Shown: positions 11,801 to 23,378 of the stretch, in pieces
Layout: the number at the start of each line of letters is the position of its first letter
Position numbering within the stretch: position 1 is the first letter of the stretch
Source of the DNA: Apostichopus japonicus
Lineage: Eukaryota; Echinodermata; Holothuroidea; Aspidochirotida; Stichopodidae
Direction: 5' to 3'
Length of the DNA: 64,000 bases
Assembly: GCF_037975245.1 (NCBI RefSeq)
Contig: NC_092581.1
Span: 13,855,303 to 13,919,302 of the forward strand
The notes under the pieces: model-generated
What the model was told of the DNA's origin: nothing
The model's input: the letters and a program-made list of their open reading frames with translations, nothing else
Database searches by the model: none
Program-made: the position numbers and the translations under genes

Positions 11801-14651
11801 TTTTAATTTATGATATCATTCTCCAGTGGAAAACATTAATAAGTAAGCTCAACATCCTGTGTATTTGTGTGTACGTTTTGTTTTTCTGTTCTGAGATACT
11901 TTGCTAGAGAAAAAGAATGAAGTCACCAACCGTGATAAAGCGAGACGAAGCAAGGACAAAGTGAGGACAACAAAGCGAGTCCAAGAAAGCAACTTACATT
12001 TGGTGTATTCGAGACGGACAAAATTTGTCTGTTACAATTAGCAACCGTAAGCATTTGCTGTGTTACCATAGTAATGAGGCGGACATCTTTTTGACTGTTG
12101 GAATACAATCTACTAAATAGGAGAAATATTGTGGTGGGAGCGTCCAGTTCTAGATGAACGTTCCCTCAGTGAGGCCATGTCATTGGAATGAACTAAGTTT
12201 ATCCAAAGAGGGTATTGGGAAGACTAACAAGCTATAATCAGCTAGTAATCTGCTAAAATAGTCACAGGATAGTGTGGATTCATGTTGTGGTTTGGCAGCA
12301 GATGTTACTTCTCATCATATCCCATTTTGTTAGCCTTTTCGCTCTTGAATATCAGTAAATTTACATACAAGTATAATATACTGTATACAAGTATAATATA
12401 GCTTATCCAAGGATATATACTAGTTGTCATGGAATACTGCCCTCTATGGTGAGATTAAACTATATTGGAAATATCCAAGCTTTATTTTAAGAGGGCAGAC
12501 AATGCCTAGTACTAATAATATTCCTCCTAGTATATAGTATCAGCCTATAATAAAAATTTCTTTTATTAATCTTCAAGTTTTGTGGGAGTTGCCATGGAAA
12601 CTTACGTTAAACCACAACTCTTTAACAGATTTTGTTAATATTCTGCATGAGGGATCTCTTTGTTAGAAACTGAGAAAGAGTCACCAAAAGTCCACATGTA
12701 CCTCTGAGAGTATTAAACTCTCTGTTTTTTGTGGCATTGTTTCCTGAATAGGTGGTGCCAGACATCTGAAAATATTGGGCATAAAGTAATACTTTTATGA
12801 TGCCATTCATTTCTTGGTAAAGTTTTCAAAGTGTCAAAATCTTTCATTGATCAAATTATATTGGAGTTGTGAAAAAGAAAGAGAAAACTCTTAGAAGACA
12901 TCAGGAAATGATTTATACTTTTGATATTAAAGTCCAGAGACTTTCAGAGAAAAATGACATCACCTCCTTGTTTATACAATGCCCAGACACTTAATAAGCT
13001 GTGAAACATCAACAAACAGGGGGAGGTTTTCTGACATTTGGTTTCTATTTTGCTCCATTTGCAGTTGATAAGGATTGCCATTAAAAAGTACCCCCCATTT
13101 ACCTCTCTCATAACTTCTTAGATATGGTTTTTTTGTTCCCCTATGAACCCTTTAACCCATTAGAAGGTAAAAGTCAAGACAAAGGAAGTTGATTATTACC
13201 CCAAGGGAACGTTGTTAGTATCAGTCAGTCTTGATGAAAGGAAGGATATAAAGCAGACTAGACAAATGTATTCCAGTTAGGTGGTATTCTAAGAAGATAG
13301 ATCTATGGGTCCCACCTGCTCCGGGTACAGCGGTCTCATGTACATATGTAACCATCTCCATGTATTTCTAACGGTCCTATTAATGTGAACAAAATACCTT
13401 CGACATGACTAGAACGATTTAATGTCTTCATTGAAAGAGGATCAAGGGAAAGAAAGCAGTTGATATTTATGGTCTGTCTTGTAAAAAGGATAACCTGAAT
13501 ACAGAACCCATCGCTGATAAAGGTAGCTGGTAAAAATTCCGTTCAGTGTCAGCTTGGATAAGGATGGCACGACATTACTCTCTCGTTAAAGATTTGAAGA
13601 GGCAGATTCAAACGTGTTTAGCCAATAAATACCTTTTGGCGTACCAAACGAAACTCTCAGGTCCTAGTCGTAGGAGCGCCATTACTTCGCAATTATCGCT
13701 GAAGGACGGCTACTAATCAACGACTTCCAGGTGATTAATATAGGTAGGGTAATTGAGTTAGACTCAGCGTAGTCGATGCCACAGGGAAGAGGGGGGAAAA
13801 ACATTCTGTTTGGCGGAAGATATACAAACCAAAGTCAGGCAAAGCCCTTCGAGTCTGTTTCGCACAGTACATCGGAATACAGACAGATTTATTTCATTCT
13901 CAGGAAAACCCACTTGGAGAGGAAGTTAGCTTAAGCGCTTCATCCCACGGAAACCTCCGAAAGCTCTAGTCAATTGTAACCGACATCCTACCTTTGTCAT
14001 TTTGCAAACATCCTGTTAAACTGGCGCGGACGCCGACAGTTAAGGAAAAAGCAAAAGTTGTCGGAACAACCAGCAGGGGAACTTACTCGATTTTCATCTG
14101 GGTGATACAGATACGAGAACTCACTCTGGGACTAAAACCTTATTGTTGTTGTTTTTGATTGGGTGGAGTGATTCCTGTATGTGTGTGTTGTGAATGGGAC
14201 AAAACTGTGATCTAGCAGTTACCGGTTTAAATCACACACGTTTGTAGCTTGTTTCGATGTATTTTCTTCCTCATCACAGGGAGTTTTTGTTGAGAGATTG
14301 TTTTTAGCAGTATTTATCATCTTCTATCAAACGTGCTGTACTTTTGGAAATAACTACTTCACATGGTATCAGTTGCAGTGACTGTTTTCATTGGTTCGGC
14401 TTACAAGTATATACCTCATAGAGTAGTACGCAGGTCTCTATTGCTGCTACGAATGAACATACCGTACTAGTCAGGTGAATCGGAACTTGACTTTGGGAAT
14501 TTAGATTTTGACTGGTAACCAGGACGACAACTTCTGATTCACTTAAAATTGTGGAAGAAAAGAGGAGTATTTAGTTAACTCTGAGATAAATCATAGTCTG
14601 TTTAATGATACAGCAGAAGTGAGGGGGGTCGGTTTTAATTAAAGCAGTAGG

Positions 14652-14729
14652 ATGCCTCAACAATTGTTCAACGGTGCTTCTATGACAGATCCAGGAAAAC
14701 CCAAAAGTGGTAAACATGTCAGATTCAAG
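14652..14729 (+). CDS. candidate alternative first exon 2 (basic N-terminus)
   Basis: ATG opens 26 codons beginning MPQQLFNGASMTDPGKP and ending KHVRFK before a GTGAGC donor, phase 0. An in-frame TAA at 14640-14642 precedes the ATG. A second in-frame ATG stands at codon 11. The C-terminal half is lysine/arginine-rich, unlike the acidic candidate at 6945. Joining to 23206 gives 1018 residues. No homology is recognised. Confidence 0.55.
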
Positions 14730-16040
14730 GTGAGCTAAATATTCTTGTACATGTATTGTCAGGCTTTAATGCTAGCCATTCTTGCCACAGTCCTTTACTC
14801 ATTAAGAAATCAAAGTCAGAATTGTTCTCTCACCCCACCCCTCCCCTCCCCCCACCCTTTCCCTTCTTGTCTGCATTCTTAGACTTTAATCTCCATTTCT
14901 AGACTGTTATTAAAACTTTTTATGTCCAGAATTGAAGAAACCTTTGGACGTTCTCAATATACTGAGGGGATGAAACTAAAAGTAACAGTGGTCTTTTTTG
15001 GCCCCTTCCCATCCTCCCACTTCCCTGCCCCATCTTATCCCCCCCCCCCCCCTCTGCTCATCTTAAGATTAGACCTTTTACGATAACGTTTGAAAACTTT
15101 TTATGGTCATGCTGGAAATCGCTTTTGAGTATCGTTGATGGATATAATAGATGACCTTTCTTTAATTTCCCACACATACAGCATTAAACCAGGGTCTTAT
15201 ATTACACCAGGTTTTGGGTACTGTTTACTTTTGCCTTGTTATCCCTCCATTGTAACCCTATTGAAGACCACTCTAGCCCTTCATTTCACCACTCCACATT
15301 CACAATATTGAGAATTTGATGAGCTATTGACTTGAATCGGTGGAGGTGTCAACAAATTGATTGGATTGTACAATGCTTAAAGGTGACTCAAGCAACACCA
15401 TAGTGTAATATATCACCATGCTTGACTATATTTGTAAATAAATACTAAACTTGGTGCAGGACCACCAGTGCACCCTTCAACCTCCAGACCACAATTGAGA
15501 TATCTAGCAGATACAATATAGTATTATACAACAGTACACTGGTTTCAAGCTACAGTACAGTGAATAGGAGGAGTTCCGTTACTTGGTTTTCTAGTTTATT
15601 GTCTTCTAGTTTTATTTTTGGACCCTTTTTTGGCAACTTTTATCGCTGTTATTCAAACAAGAGTTTTACCTGGATATTGTTTGCTCTGTTTGGTTAATCA
15701 CCCCTGCTGGAATTGCAATCCAGGGAGGAGTGTCAAATAGTGCATCTGAAATATTGGATACTATTAGCAATAACATATTTAGGCTCTGTTACACTCTGGG
15801 ATACTATTTCATCATTATTAATGTGCTTCATTGTGTTCTCCTGTTGATGTGTTTGACAGTTTAATTGCAGCCTACTTTACCATGAAAGCAATAAATGTTA
15901 AACTGTCCATATCGTTATCTTGTGGAACCGTGGGGAACGAAACTTAATAATAATAACATTCTACCAGGGGAAACAACTAAACCAGCTCTGCTGGATCGTA
16001 CCCCCTTAAACTTCGTTGGCCCAAGCAAAGAGAAACGTTA

Positions 16041-16048
16041 ATTTGCAT
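16041..16048 (+). promoter_or_regulatory. octamer motif ATTTGCAT upstream of candidate first exon 3
   Basis: A perfect ATTTGCAT, the binding site of POU/Oct-family factors, stands 25 bases upstream of the ATG at 16073. It fits a promoter-proximal element, or a 5'-UTR match by chance. No clear TATA box was seen nearby. Confidence 0.35.
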
Positions 16049-16072
16049 ATTCATAATGAGCGGTTGCTCACC

Positions 16073-16210
16073 ATGGCTTGTTGTCTACCGTTCTGTTTAA
16101 ATGGTGATTGTCCCTTGGAATGGGAATCAGACGAGGAAACGGGTTTGGGTAAGGTTTATCTGTCCAGAGGAGGTCCTCTTCCGAGTAGCGGGTTTCTGAC
16201 CTGGTTCAAG
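16073..16210 (+). CDS. candidate alternative first exon 3 (cysteine-rich N-terminus)
   Basis: The ATG lies in a near-ideal start context (CACCATGG). The 46-codon frame begins MACCLPFCLNGDC, has an acidic middle (ESDEE) and ends GFLTWFK before a consensus GTACGT donor, phase 0. Four cysteines in the first 13 residues are a pattern typical of S-palmitoylated membrane anchors, which is inference. Joined to 23206 it gives 1038 residues. The frame stays open upstream and beyond the donor, to a stop near 16355, so an unspliced small protein is an alternative reading. An octamer motif lies 25 bases upstream of the ATG. Confidence 0.58.
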
Positions 16211-16635
16211 GTACGTGCAACTCCATACAAAGTAACACTCTGGTCACTTGGTCAGGGCTACTCCCTCGAATTCAGGTCTAGAGGAAGATTTGACAATTTG
16301 CCAGTAGATAGAAAACTTTTAGATAAGGCGCTTGCATTTACTGCCAGTAGATATTAAGAACAATTGTACTTTTCTAGTCAATAAATAGACATGATTTCTG
16401 TTCCTAATAATAAGCCTAGTCAGTATTACAGTTCATTATCACTGTTGTTATTAGTTTGCTCTTATAAGCTTGCACAGTATTGAACTTGGTTATTGCCAGT
16501 ACTTAGATTTTTTTTAAGTTACTTGGAATGTTTTTAGCAAGTGGCTTCTAGGCCTGGAATCAAGTGTCAAACAGTGTAAGATGTGGTGCACTGGAAAAGA
16601 AATAGGGAAAGAAAACACATTTTGGTTGTTGTTTA

Positions 16636-16779
16636 TATCACTGTCAGAAACGAACATTAAGTAGGCCAAGTTTATCATTCGTAATTTTGCTCAAGATTTA
16701 GATCAGGTATCACTGTCAGAAACGAACATTAAGTAGGCCAAGTTTATCATTCGTAATTTTGCTCAAGATTTAGATCAGG
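16636..16779 (+). repeat. perfect 72-bp tandem duplication
   Basis: The segment starting TATCACTGTCAGAAACGAAC occurs at 16636-16707 and again, apparently without change, at 16708-16779. It must be recent, or an assembly artefact. Confidence 0.9.
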
Positions 16780-18635
16780 TGAGTGATATTTAAGTCTGAA
16801 TACTATTGCAAGGTTGGGGGGGGGGGGTAGCTGGACTGCTGGTTTTGTCGGGAAGGAAGGGCAGTTGGCTTAGCTTGGTAATAAAATGCATTCCTTGGGG
16901 GGGGGGGGGGCTGCAACATTTCACATTTTGAGGCCAAACTCATTTTGCATTGTCAGAATTACCAGATTTTTAATAAATCAAAAGAGGTTACTTGTTGCAT
17001 ACCAATCTTCTCAAAACTGAAAATAAATTGACTTTTAAATGAACAAAATCATTCTTGTTACTTATACAACGTATATGTGTAACTGTATTCATCTGGACCA
17101 AGTCATACATATTCAACCATTTTATTAGGTCCTTCATTGTGACTGAAAGATCTTGAAGATCCTTACAAAGCCCTTCCATATTGGTTCAAAGCTCATACCC
17201 ATATTTAAAATCGCTCAGAATTTGGCCCCAAACTGTAAAATTGTGATCAAGTCACTGCTACTCTGTTTAATAGTGTAATGTTTTTGTTGTTTCTATTATT
17301 GGCATGACAAGTTGCATCATGCCTTTTGCCAGCTTGAAGAAGTAAAATTTAAAAAAAACACATTTCTATCTTGGTGAGGTACATGATTGTTCCTTTATTG
17401 ATTTAGTATGATACCACCAACTTGTGACAGATTAAATTGTAAAGGTTGCTTTTCTTGACAAAACATCAGAAAGTTAATTCAAGGTCAGGTTGGTTGGGTT
17501 AAGCCCGACAGCTAATTCCCAGAAAATTTTATTTTTGAAACTGTTTGTAATCAGAAAGGTCTTTTCTGATCTTGAAAACTTCAGGATAAATAATTGCAAG
17601 TGTCACAGTTTTGGTGAAATGTTTGGACAGACTGTAATATCCAACTGTGGACTGAGAGTGTCTTTATTTTGCTAGCTGTGAAGTAGTTGTATCTTCCTGT
17701 AAGGCTACTTCCAGGTTGTAATTATCTTTGATCTACCTACCAGAGAAATACTTCTGTAAATTCAGAGAGAGAGAGTTCTAAAAGATCACCCAAAGGAATT
17801 GTGGTCAGAATCACATTTGTGTTAAAGCAGCTTTTTTGAATTCGGACGGCAATTCGTCCAAACCCTCGCCTGGTATATTACTCAAAATAAGATTAAAAAT
17901 TGATCACACTTAGGCACTCATCTAGATTTTCCCACCAAATGAAGGTTCGTTAGTAGTAGGTGATTATAGATCTTGATTCAGTCCTCGACATTTTGGTCGT
18001 CCGGAAGATTTTTCATATTAGTATAGCCAACACAGTTAAAAGAAACTACATGGCAAAATTTCCAAAAATTAGATTTCCACTGCAAATTTTCAAGTGAAAC
18101 TTGGCTAGTCAAGCTTATGAGCTCTTTGATGTGAGGTTTTAGTGTTCTACATTTAAAAGGATGTGATCAAAATGACCTCAAGTAGCTGCTTTTTAAAGTT
18201 AGTGTACATATACTTACTATGCATACATAACATTATTTGTCAATTATTAAAATGAATTCCAGGGTAAATTTAGGTCCACTGGTACATGACAAAACCATTT
18301 TTTATTTCTAATGGGTCATGCCCTCTCTTCCAAGCAATTTCAAATTTTCTCATGATAAAAAGGTTTGTAATTTGTGGTAAAAATAGCAGATGGAGTCAAT
18401 TTCGATTAGGGTAGTATTTCTCATCAATTGTTCTAGTTCATAGATTTTACAGTTGAAGTTTATGGGAAGGTTAATATATCTGCTTCAGAACAGACTAAAA
18501 TATTAAATTTTGTTTTACTTTTGGACAATGTAAATGAAATGTTGGATTATGGATGTGAGTGTTATGTAGGTGCTATATACTCTTGTTGTTAGTAATGGAA
18601 ACTGCTGGTTTTGTCTATTAGATGAAGGAGGGTAT

Positions 18636-18666
18636 TGAGCTAATGGTCGATACGACCATTAGCTCA
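18636..18666. repeat. perfect 14-bp inverted repeat with 3-nt loop
   Basis: TGAGCTAATGGTCG, loop ATA, then CGACCATTAGCTCA: a perfect hairpin of 31 nt in the intron between candidate first exons 3 and 4. Confidence 0.85.
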
Positions 18667-19438
18667 GTACAGCTGTTAGGATCTATCAACGACCAGTTCA
18701 GTGATCGGTCTGATAGTGGTAAAACATGTACATGGTGTGACCAATATTATGTTGCAATTATTTATTTTGGTTTTCTGAACACCTCTAGTCTATGAATGCG
18801 AAATTTTATAAACTTTAAGCGGTCAAATGCAAAATGTATTAAATTTTACTGGTCATGTGACCTGTAGTACGCAAGCCTATGAATATGCAACAGATATCCT
18901 TAACCTAGTATATATTTTTATTCATTTGATACCTCGACGTTTTGAATGCCTGGCATACCGAAGGAAATTGAAATAAAAATATAACAGAGGCTTTTCTTGT
19001 CCGATCACAAGGCGATCTATGACGGATGGTAGATCACTGTGCGTGGAACAGTTTAATGGAGAGTGCTGTCCGTCCTCTCAGTAGGACTAACTAGACAGGA
19101 ATTTTAAAAGCCTTCACCCGTTCTACCATAGCAGCTTAACTGGGAATTCTTGATATAAATCCAACAAAAGATTGGTAGGGAAATTCTGTTAACGATGTAA
19201 TACTTCTCGTATGTGTCGAACCGGAGGCAGAATAATTTTGGTGTGGACTTATTAATGGTTAATATGCGTCGATATTGGTTTGGCAGTTTATAACAGTGGT
19301 CGGTCGACTGAATAAAAACTGTGCCTACTCTGGCAGAACGAAGGAGGAATTTTGTTTACCCTGCAGTAAATTTATAGCCTGAAAGTTGTTCCTTTTTAAT
19401 TTGACAAGATTTTGGAAATTGTATTTCTTCCTTTAACA

Positions 19439-19525
19439 ATGAAAACTGGAAAGTGTGGAATTGGTGGTTTTCTCATTTTGGAAGTAACCTTTATCCTTCA
19501 AGATGTTTTGAAGAGATTTGAAAAG
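19439..19525 (+). CDS. candidate alternative first exon 4 (hydrophobic N-terminus)
   Basis: ATG opens 29 codons starting MKTGKCGIGGFLILEVTFIL and ending LKRFEK before a GTACGG donor, phase 0; an in-frame TAA at 19397-19399 precedes it. The segment GFLILEVTFIL is hydrophobic and could be an amphipathic helix or a weak signal-like segment. Joined to 23206 it gives 1021 residues. This is the candidate nearest the common exon (3.7 kb). Confidence 0.5.
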
Positions 19526-22500
19526 GTACGGTTTCATAGGACTAGCTGATATGCTGGACGTAGTATACGATGGAATTGTACTTGAAATGTAAACATCCAT
19601 ATTATTTCTGAAAGCAACATTGATATTTCAAAAGGAATTGTAAAAGTCGTAACAATAACATATATCAGTTCGTTAGTTTTGATGAGTTATAGGTTCGACT
19701 TGGAATTTGGTATTTGTTGGTGATTTATAGAGTAAAACACTGATATGGAATAGACTTTGGCCACATAAGTTAAGCATCACATAAAATCCTTTATTGAAAC
19801 TTTTAGAGCAAATTTTCAGAATTGTTGCACAGACTTGTCTTTAATTTATGCCAATAAAAGAATTGACTAGCTTGCAAGCTAGTGAAGTTTGTCTTGATCA
19901 TTGAATATTTAATAGCAAAATCTGTACAAAGAGCAAAAACTGCCTGAGGGGTCCATGTGTATTCGTTATTATTGTTATTATTATTGGTGTAAAGTGTGTA
20001 CTTGATTAAGTTACTCTCTAAAATTACCAATCATAAATGTAATAAACATACTTTTTGTACAGGCTTGAGTTTGTGTTGAATTTATGGGCCCAATCATCAT
20101 CAAATCTTACTGTAAAGATTAGATGAAATACCTAAGTCAATTTTGCTGGTAATAAAGATGGCAAGTAAATGTAATATACAAATTACTCATATACATTTTT
20201 ATGTTCTGTGCAGAAGCAGTCTTTGTGTGTGTGTATGTGTGCTAGTGATAACTGCTGGTTATTTTGAATGTGCTCCTTCGTAAGTGGACAAGAAAGTTGT
20301 CTACAAATGATACCAGTGTGATGTTTCTTTGACCTTTGCAAAAACGATTCTCAAAGGGAAGAGAGCTTTTGGAAATATACTGTAGCTAGACAGGAGCAAG
20401 ATTCATATATGTTTATTCCCACATTACACAATGATGTGGCAGTATTTGCCAACATTTACAGTGTAAGATATCTCAGCATAAAAACCATTTAACAGCAATG
20501 GGTCCCTTTCAGTAATTTTAGTTTAAATGTGTTTTTAAGGAAGAAATAATCTCACTTGTTCCTAACATGAACTTATAATTTGTCCTAACAGTAATACACA
20601 ATTGCTGGAAACAGGTTTCCAAGCAGCTTATTTACCTAAATGACCACATATTGTAGTTACCTGCATAGAACTACAAAACAGTAATGTTAACATTTATAAC
20701 ATAATCACACTCTTGCTCTTAAATGTATCATATTTTACATGACCACTTTAATGGAGGTTATGTTTATTTGTAGTGTGTAACCCTTAGGAACATTTAACCC
20801 CTCCCTAAAGGGTTATCAATTTCTTGTGAAAAAAAGAAATTAAGTACCTCGTTCTCATAATAGGATTAAGAGGGAAGATTTCGGCATTAGTTTATGTTTC
20901 AAGAGAAGCATAACCAAGACTTCAAGCAGAAAGCACACTCAATCTTCTTATCTACAATTTTCATGGTCTCCTTTCCTTTGTTGCTATGCCGATCTTCGAG
21001 TGGAGGAAGTAATATTCATGTGCTAATGCATCTCGTCTTAAATGGGCAATTTAAACCATCCAATCATTCGTTACAATATTAACCATAAAGTTTGGAAATT
21101 TGTCAGACAAAAAAAAAAACGCCCGATTCAACGTTCCAGTTGTTCTCACGCTTCAAGACAGATACGACCCACATACTGTACGTACCCACACAAGACAGAA
21201 TGAATATATATATTTATTTTAATGTTCCTTCGGCGGAAAAAGCAGTCATCTAACGAAGATATGAATATTTCCCCCGAGGAGAGTAGAATGTACTTTCAGC
21301 AGTCAGGGAGGTTTATTAAGTCATGCGAGTCTCATTTAAAATTGACTGTTATGGATCACCAGTAGTTTAACCAATAAAGAACCGCATTATGTTTGATCCA
21401 CCCCCCCCTCCTCCCCCCAATGGTACCATTAAATATTCAAATGAATAACAACATCGGTTTATCTTTTCGGATGTGTGGGCTATGCCATAAGCCAGATGGT
21501 ATGAAAGTCAGTTGGCAATGTCATAGAATGGTATCATCTTTTCTATTGTATGTTGCCTTTGTCTTATTTTAAATTTGGGAGGGGGGGAGATTATTTTTGG
21601 GATGGGGGGGATTGATTGGGGGAGATAACTTGAATGCTCTCTGTATTTATTATTTTGCAACTAATGACAGGCAAAACAACATTTGTTCTTCCATGTACGA
21701 AAGATGATTCATAAGTTTTTTTCTTGCTGGTCTTTTTGAACTGGCGATTTAAATCCCAAGGTTTAATGATTAACATTTGTAGCCTCTCTTAGTGCCTGTG
21801 ACCATGTCTCGGGCTGTAATTAAATAAAAATGAAAAGTAATCTCTCTGACAGCCCCCGTTTTGTCTTGACGACTAAACTCTGTTCCACCGATACACAGCT
21901 GTTTACGGGGAGAACAGATTGCAAATCTCAGGACATAATTAAGTCTTTAATTAAAGTAAGAGCATAAAAAAAAAGCATGAAACCTAAAAGTACTATTAAA
22001 ACTCCTCCTCGGGTCACGTTTGGGAGGGTAATTTATGATCGTTTAACGAGTAAATGTGCTACCGGTCCAGCAGACACGCAGACGTGATGTTGTAGTACTA
22101 GGGAAGCGCTTATTCTAGTCAGATGTGTATTTCAACAAGGTGTGTTCAGTCATACTGTTTACATGTGTGTGTGTACATGTACAGTATAGGGAAGAGGAAA
22201 GCAGCAAGGTTATATCGTACTCACAAGTAAAGGTAAAACGAACATTCAAAATTGTTGTCGTTAATTTAAAACGTTCTTCAGTTTATATAGTTTCAATTAA
22301 TTTGTATTTAGTTGGGAAAGGTTTTTTTTTTTTTAGTTGAAATGACTAGCAGGAAGGGGTGTTGTATTTATTTACTCTTTTTTTTTTAATACAAGTTGAT
22401 TGTTTAATGTGTTCCATTGATGGTGTGGATAAGTGCAACATAACTGTGTCAAACTTGTTAAGTTTGGAATTTAATTTTTTTTACCATGCTGAAAGTTTGA

Positions 22501-23205
22501 CGCGTTTTCATGGATGTATTTTGGATGAAAATTCCCAACCACTCTGTTACTCCGTTACCGATTCTGAGTGAGTGAGTGGATCTCTGTACCAGCGTGTTGT
22601 GTATTTGAATCAGACAAACAAATCTCTCTTTCATCGAGATCAGATTTCTATATTTGTATCAGTATCTTGTTGAAGCCCGTAAGCCACAGCATATGATGGT
22701 ATACCCTCATGCATTTTAATTACCTTATTGCCGTAAATAAACCTAGTACATTCAATGGTGCAGTGTTACCAAAGGTGAGAGCTAAAATTATCTACACAGT
22801 CTGTGCATGTTTTGGCTATTAAGAGAAACTGGGACTTTTTTTTCAACTTGCTTCCTTTGCAACGTGAAATGAGCATACATGTACGTTTACAATAGCTAGT
22901 ATTGTAAAACTTAAAATTGCATTGTCTTAAACATTGGCATTACATTACATTCTTTCTTCCGTGGTTTTTGTTTCTGTCTGTTAAACGCTCTGCTTAAGAT
23001 CTGCCCACGAGTCATTTATTCTTTCATAATAAGTGTTTCTTTTCCTTCAACATTCGGTACTCTCCTATTTCATATTTGCTTCTTTGCCTTATCTTTGAAT
23101 TTAATGAAGTTTGATTTTGTTTTCAGAAACTAGAAGCAACGTTTATTGGACTGTAATTTTCAGCAAAACTCTTACCATGTTCGTTTTTATTTTCCTCCTT
23201 TGCAG
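19526..23205. other. intron before the common exon
   Basis: No exon supported. An ATG at 22123 leads to a possible donor at 22140 but in the wrong phase for 23206. C/G runs occur near 21400 and 21590. Confidence 0.5.
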
Positions 23206-23378
23206 GATCTTCAAGCTGAGATAGAAGCACACCAGAGCATCTTCACTGCGTTGAACGAGGCGGGTTCCAAGGCGCCATCCAACGAGGAGCAAGAGAATGA
23301 CGCAGAGACCTTACAAGTCCAGTTAGAGACCATGAATGAAAGATGGAGCAAACTTCAGGGACAGTCAGCAGAGATAAG
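23206..23378 (+). CDS. DMD: dystrophin exon (human exon 56 equivalent)
   Basis: Acceptor TTTGCAG, donor GTTAGT. It enters in phase 0 with [13 protein letters not shown] and encodes spectrin-repeat helix ending SAEIR. Its 173 nt equals the human exon 56 size as I recall it. Confidence 0.93.

Larger units (their letters stand above)
7002..14651. other. intron between candidate first exons 1 and 2
   Basis: No exon supported. It contains diverged repeat copies at 8145 and 8424, a LINE tail near 8712 and several G-runs. From about 13640 to 14650 the sequence becomes less AT-rich, which would suit a promoter and 5' UTR for the exon at 14652, but no defined element is visible. Confidence 0.5.
16211..19438. 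other. intron between candidate first exons 3 and 4
   Basis: No exon supported. It includes a perfect 72-bp tandem duplication, two long G-runs (near 16817 and 16890) and a perfect 14-bp hairpin at 18636-18666. The segment 18990-19380 is less AT-rich and could hold the leader of the exon at 19439. Confidence 0.5.

Noticed and set aside
16016-16072. Upstream in-frame extension of candidate exon 3
   Set aside because: The extension begins with TTG, not ATG; the ATG at 16073 has an ideal start context.
22123-22139. Fifth candidate first exon (ATG TGT ATT...AAG|GTGTGT)
   Set aside because: It ends in phase 2 and cannot join the phase-0 exon at 23206.
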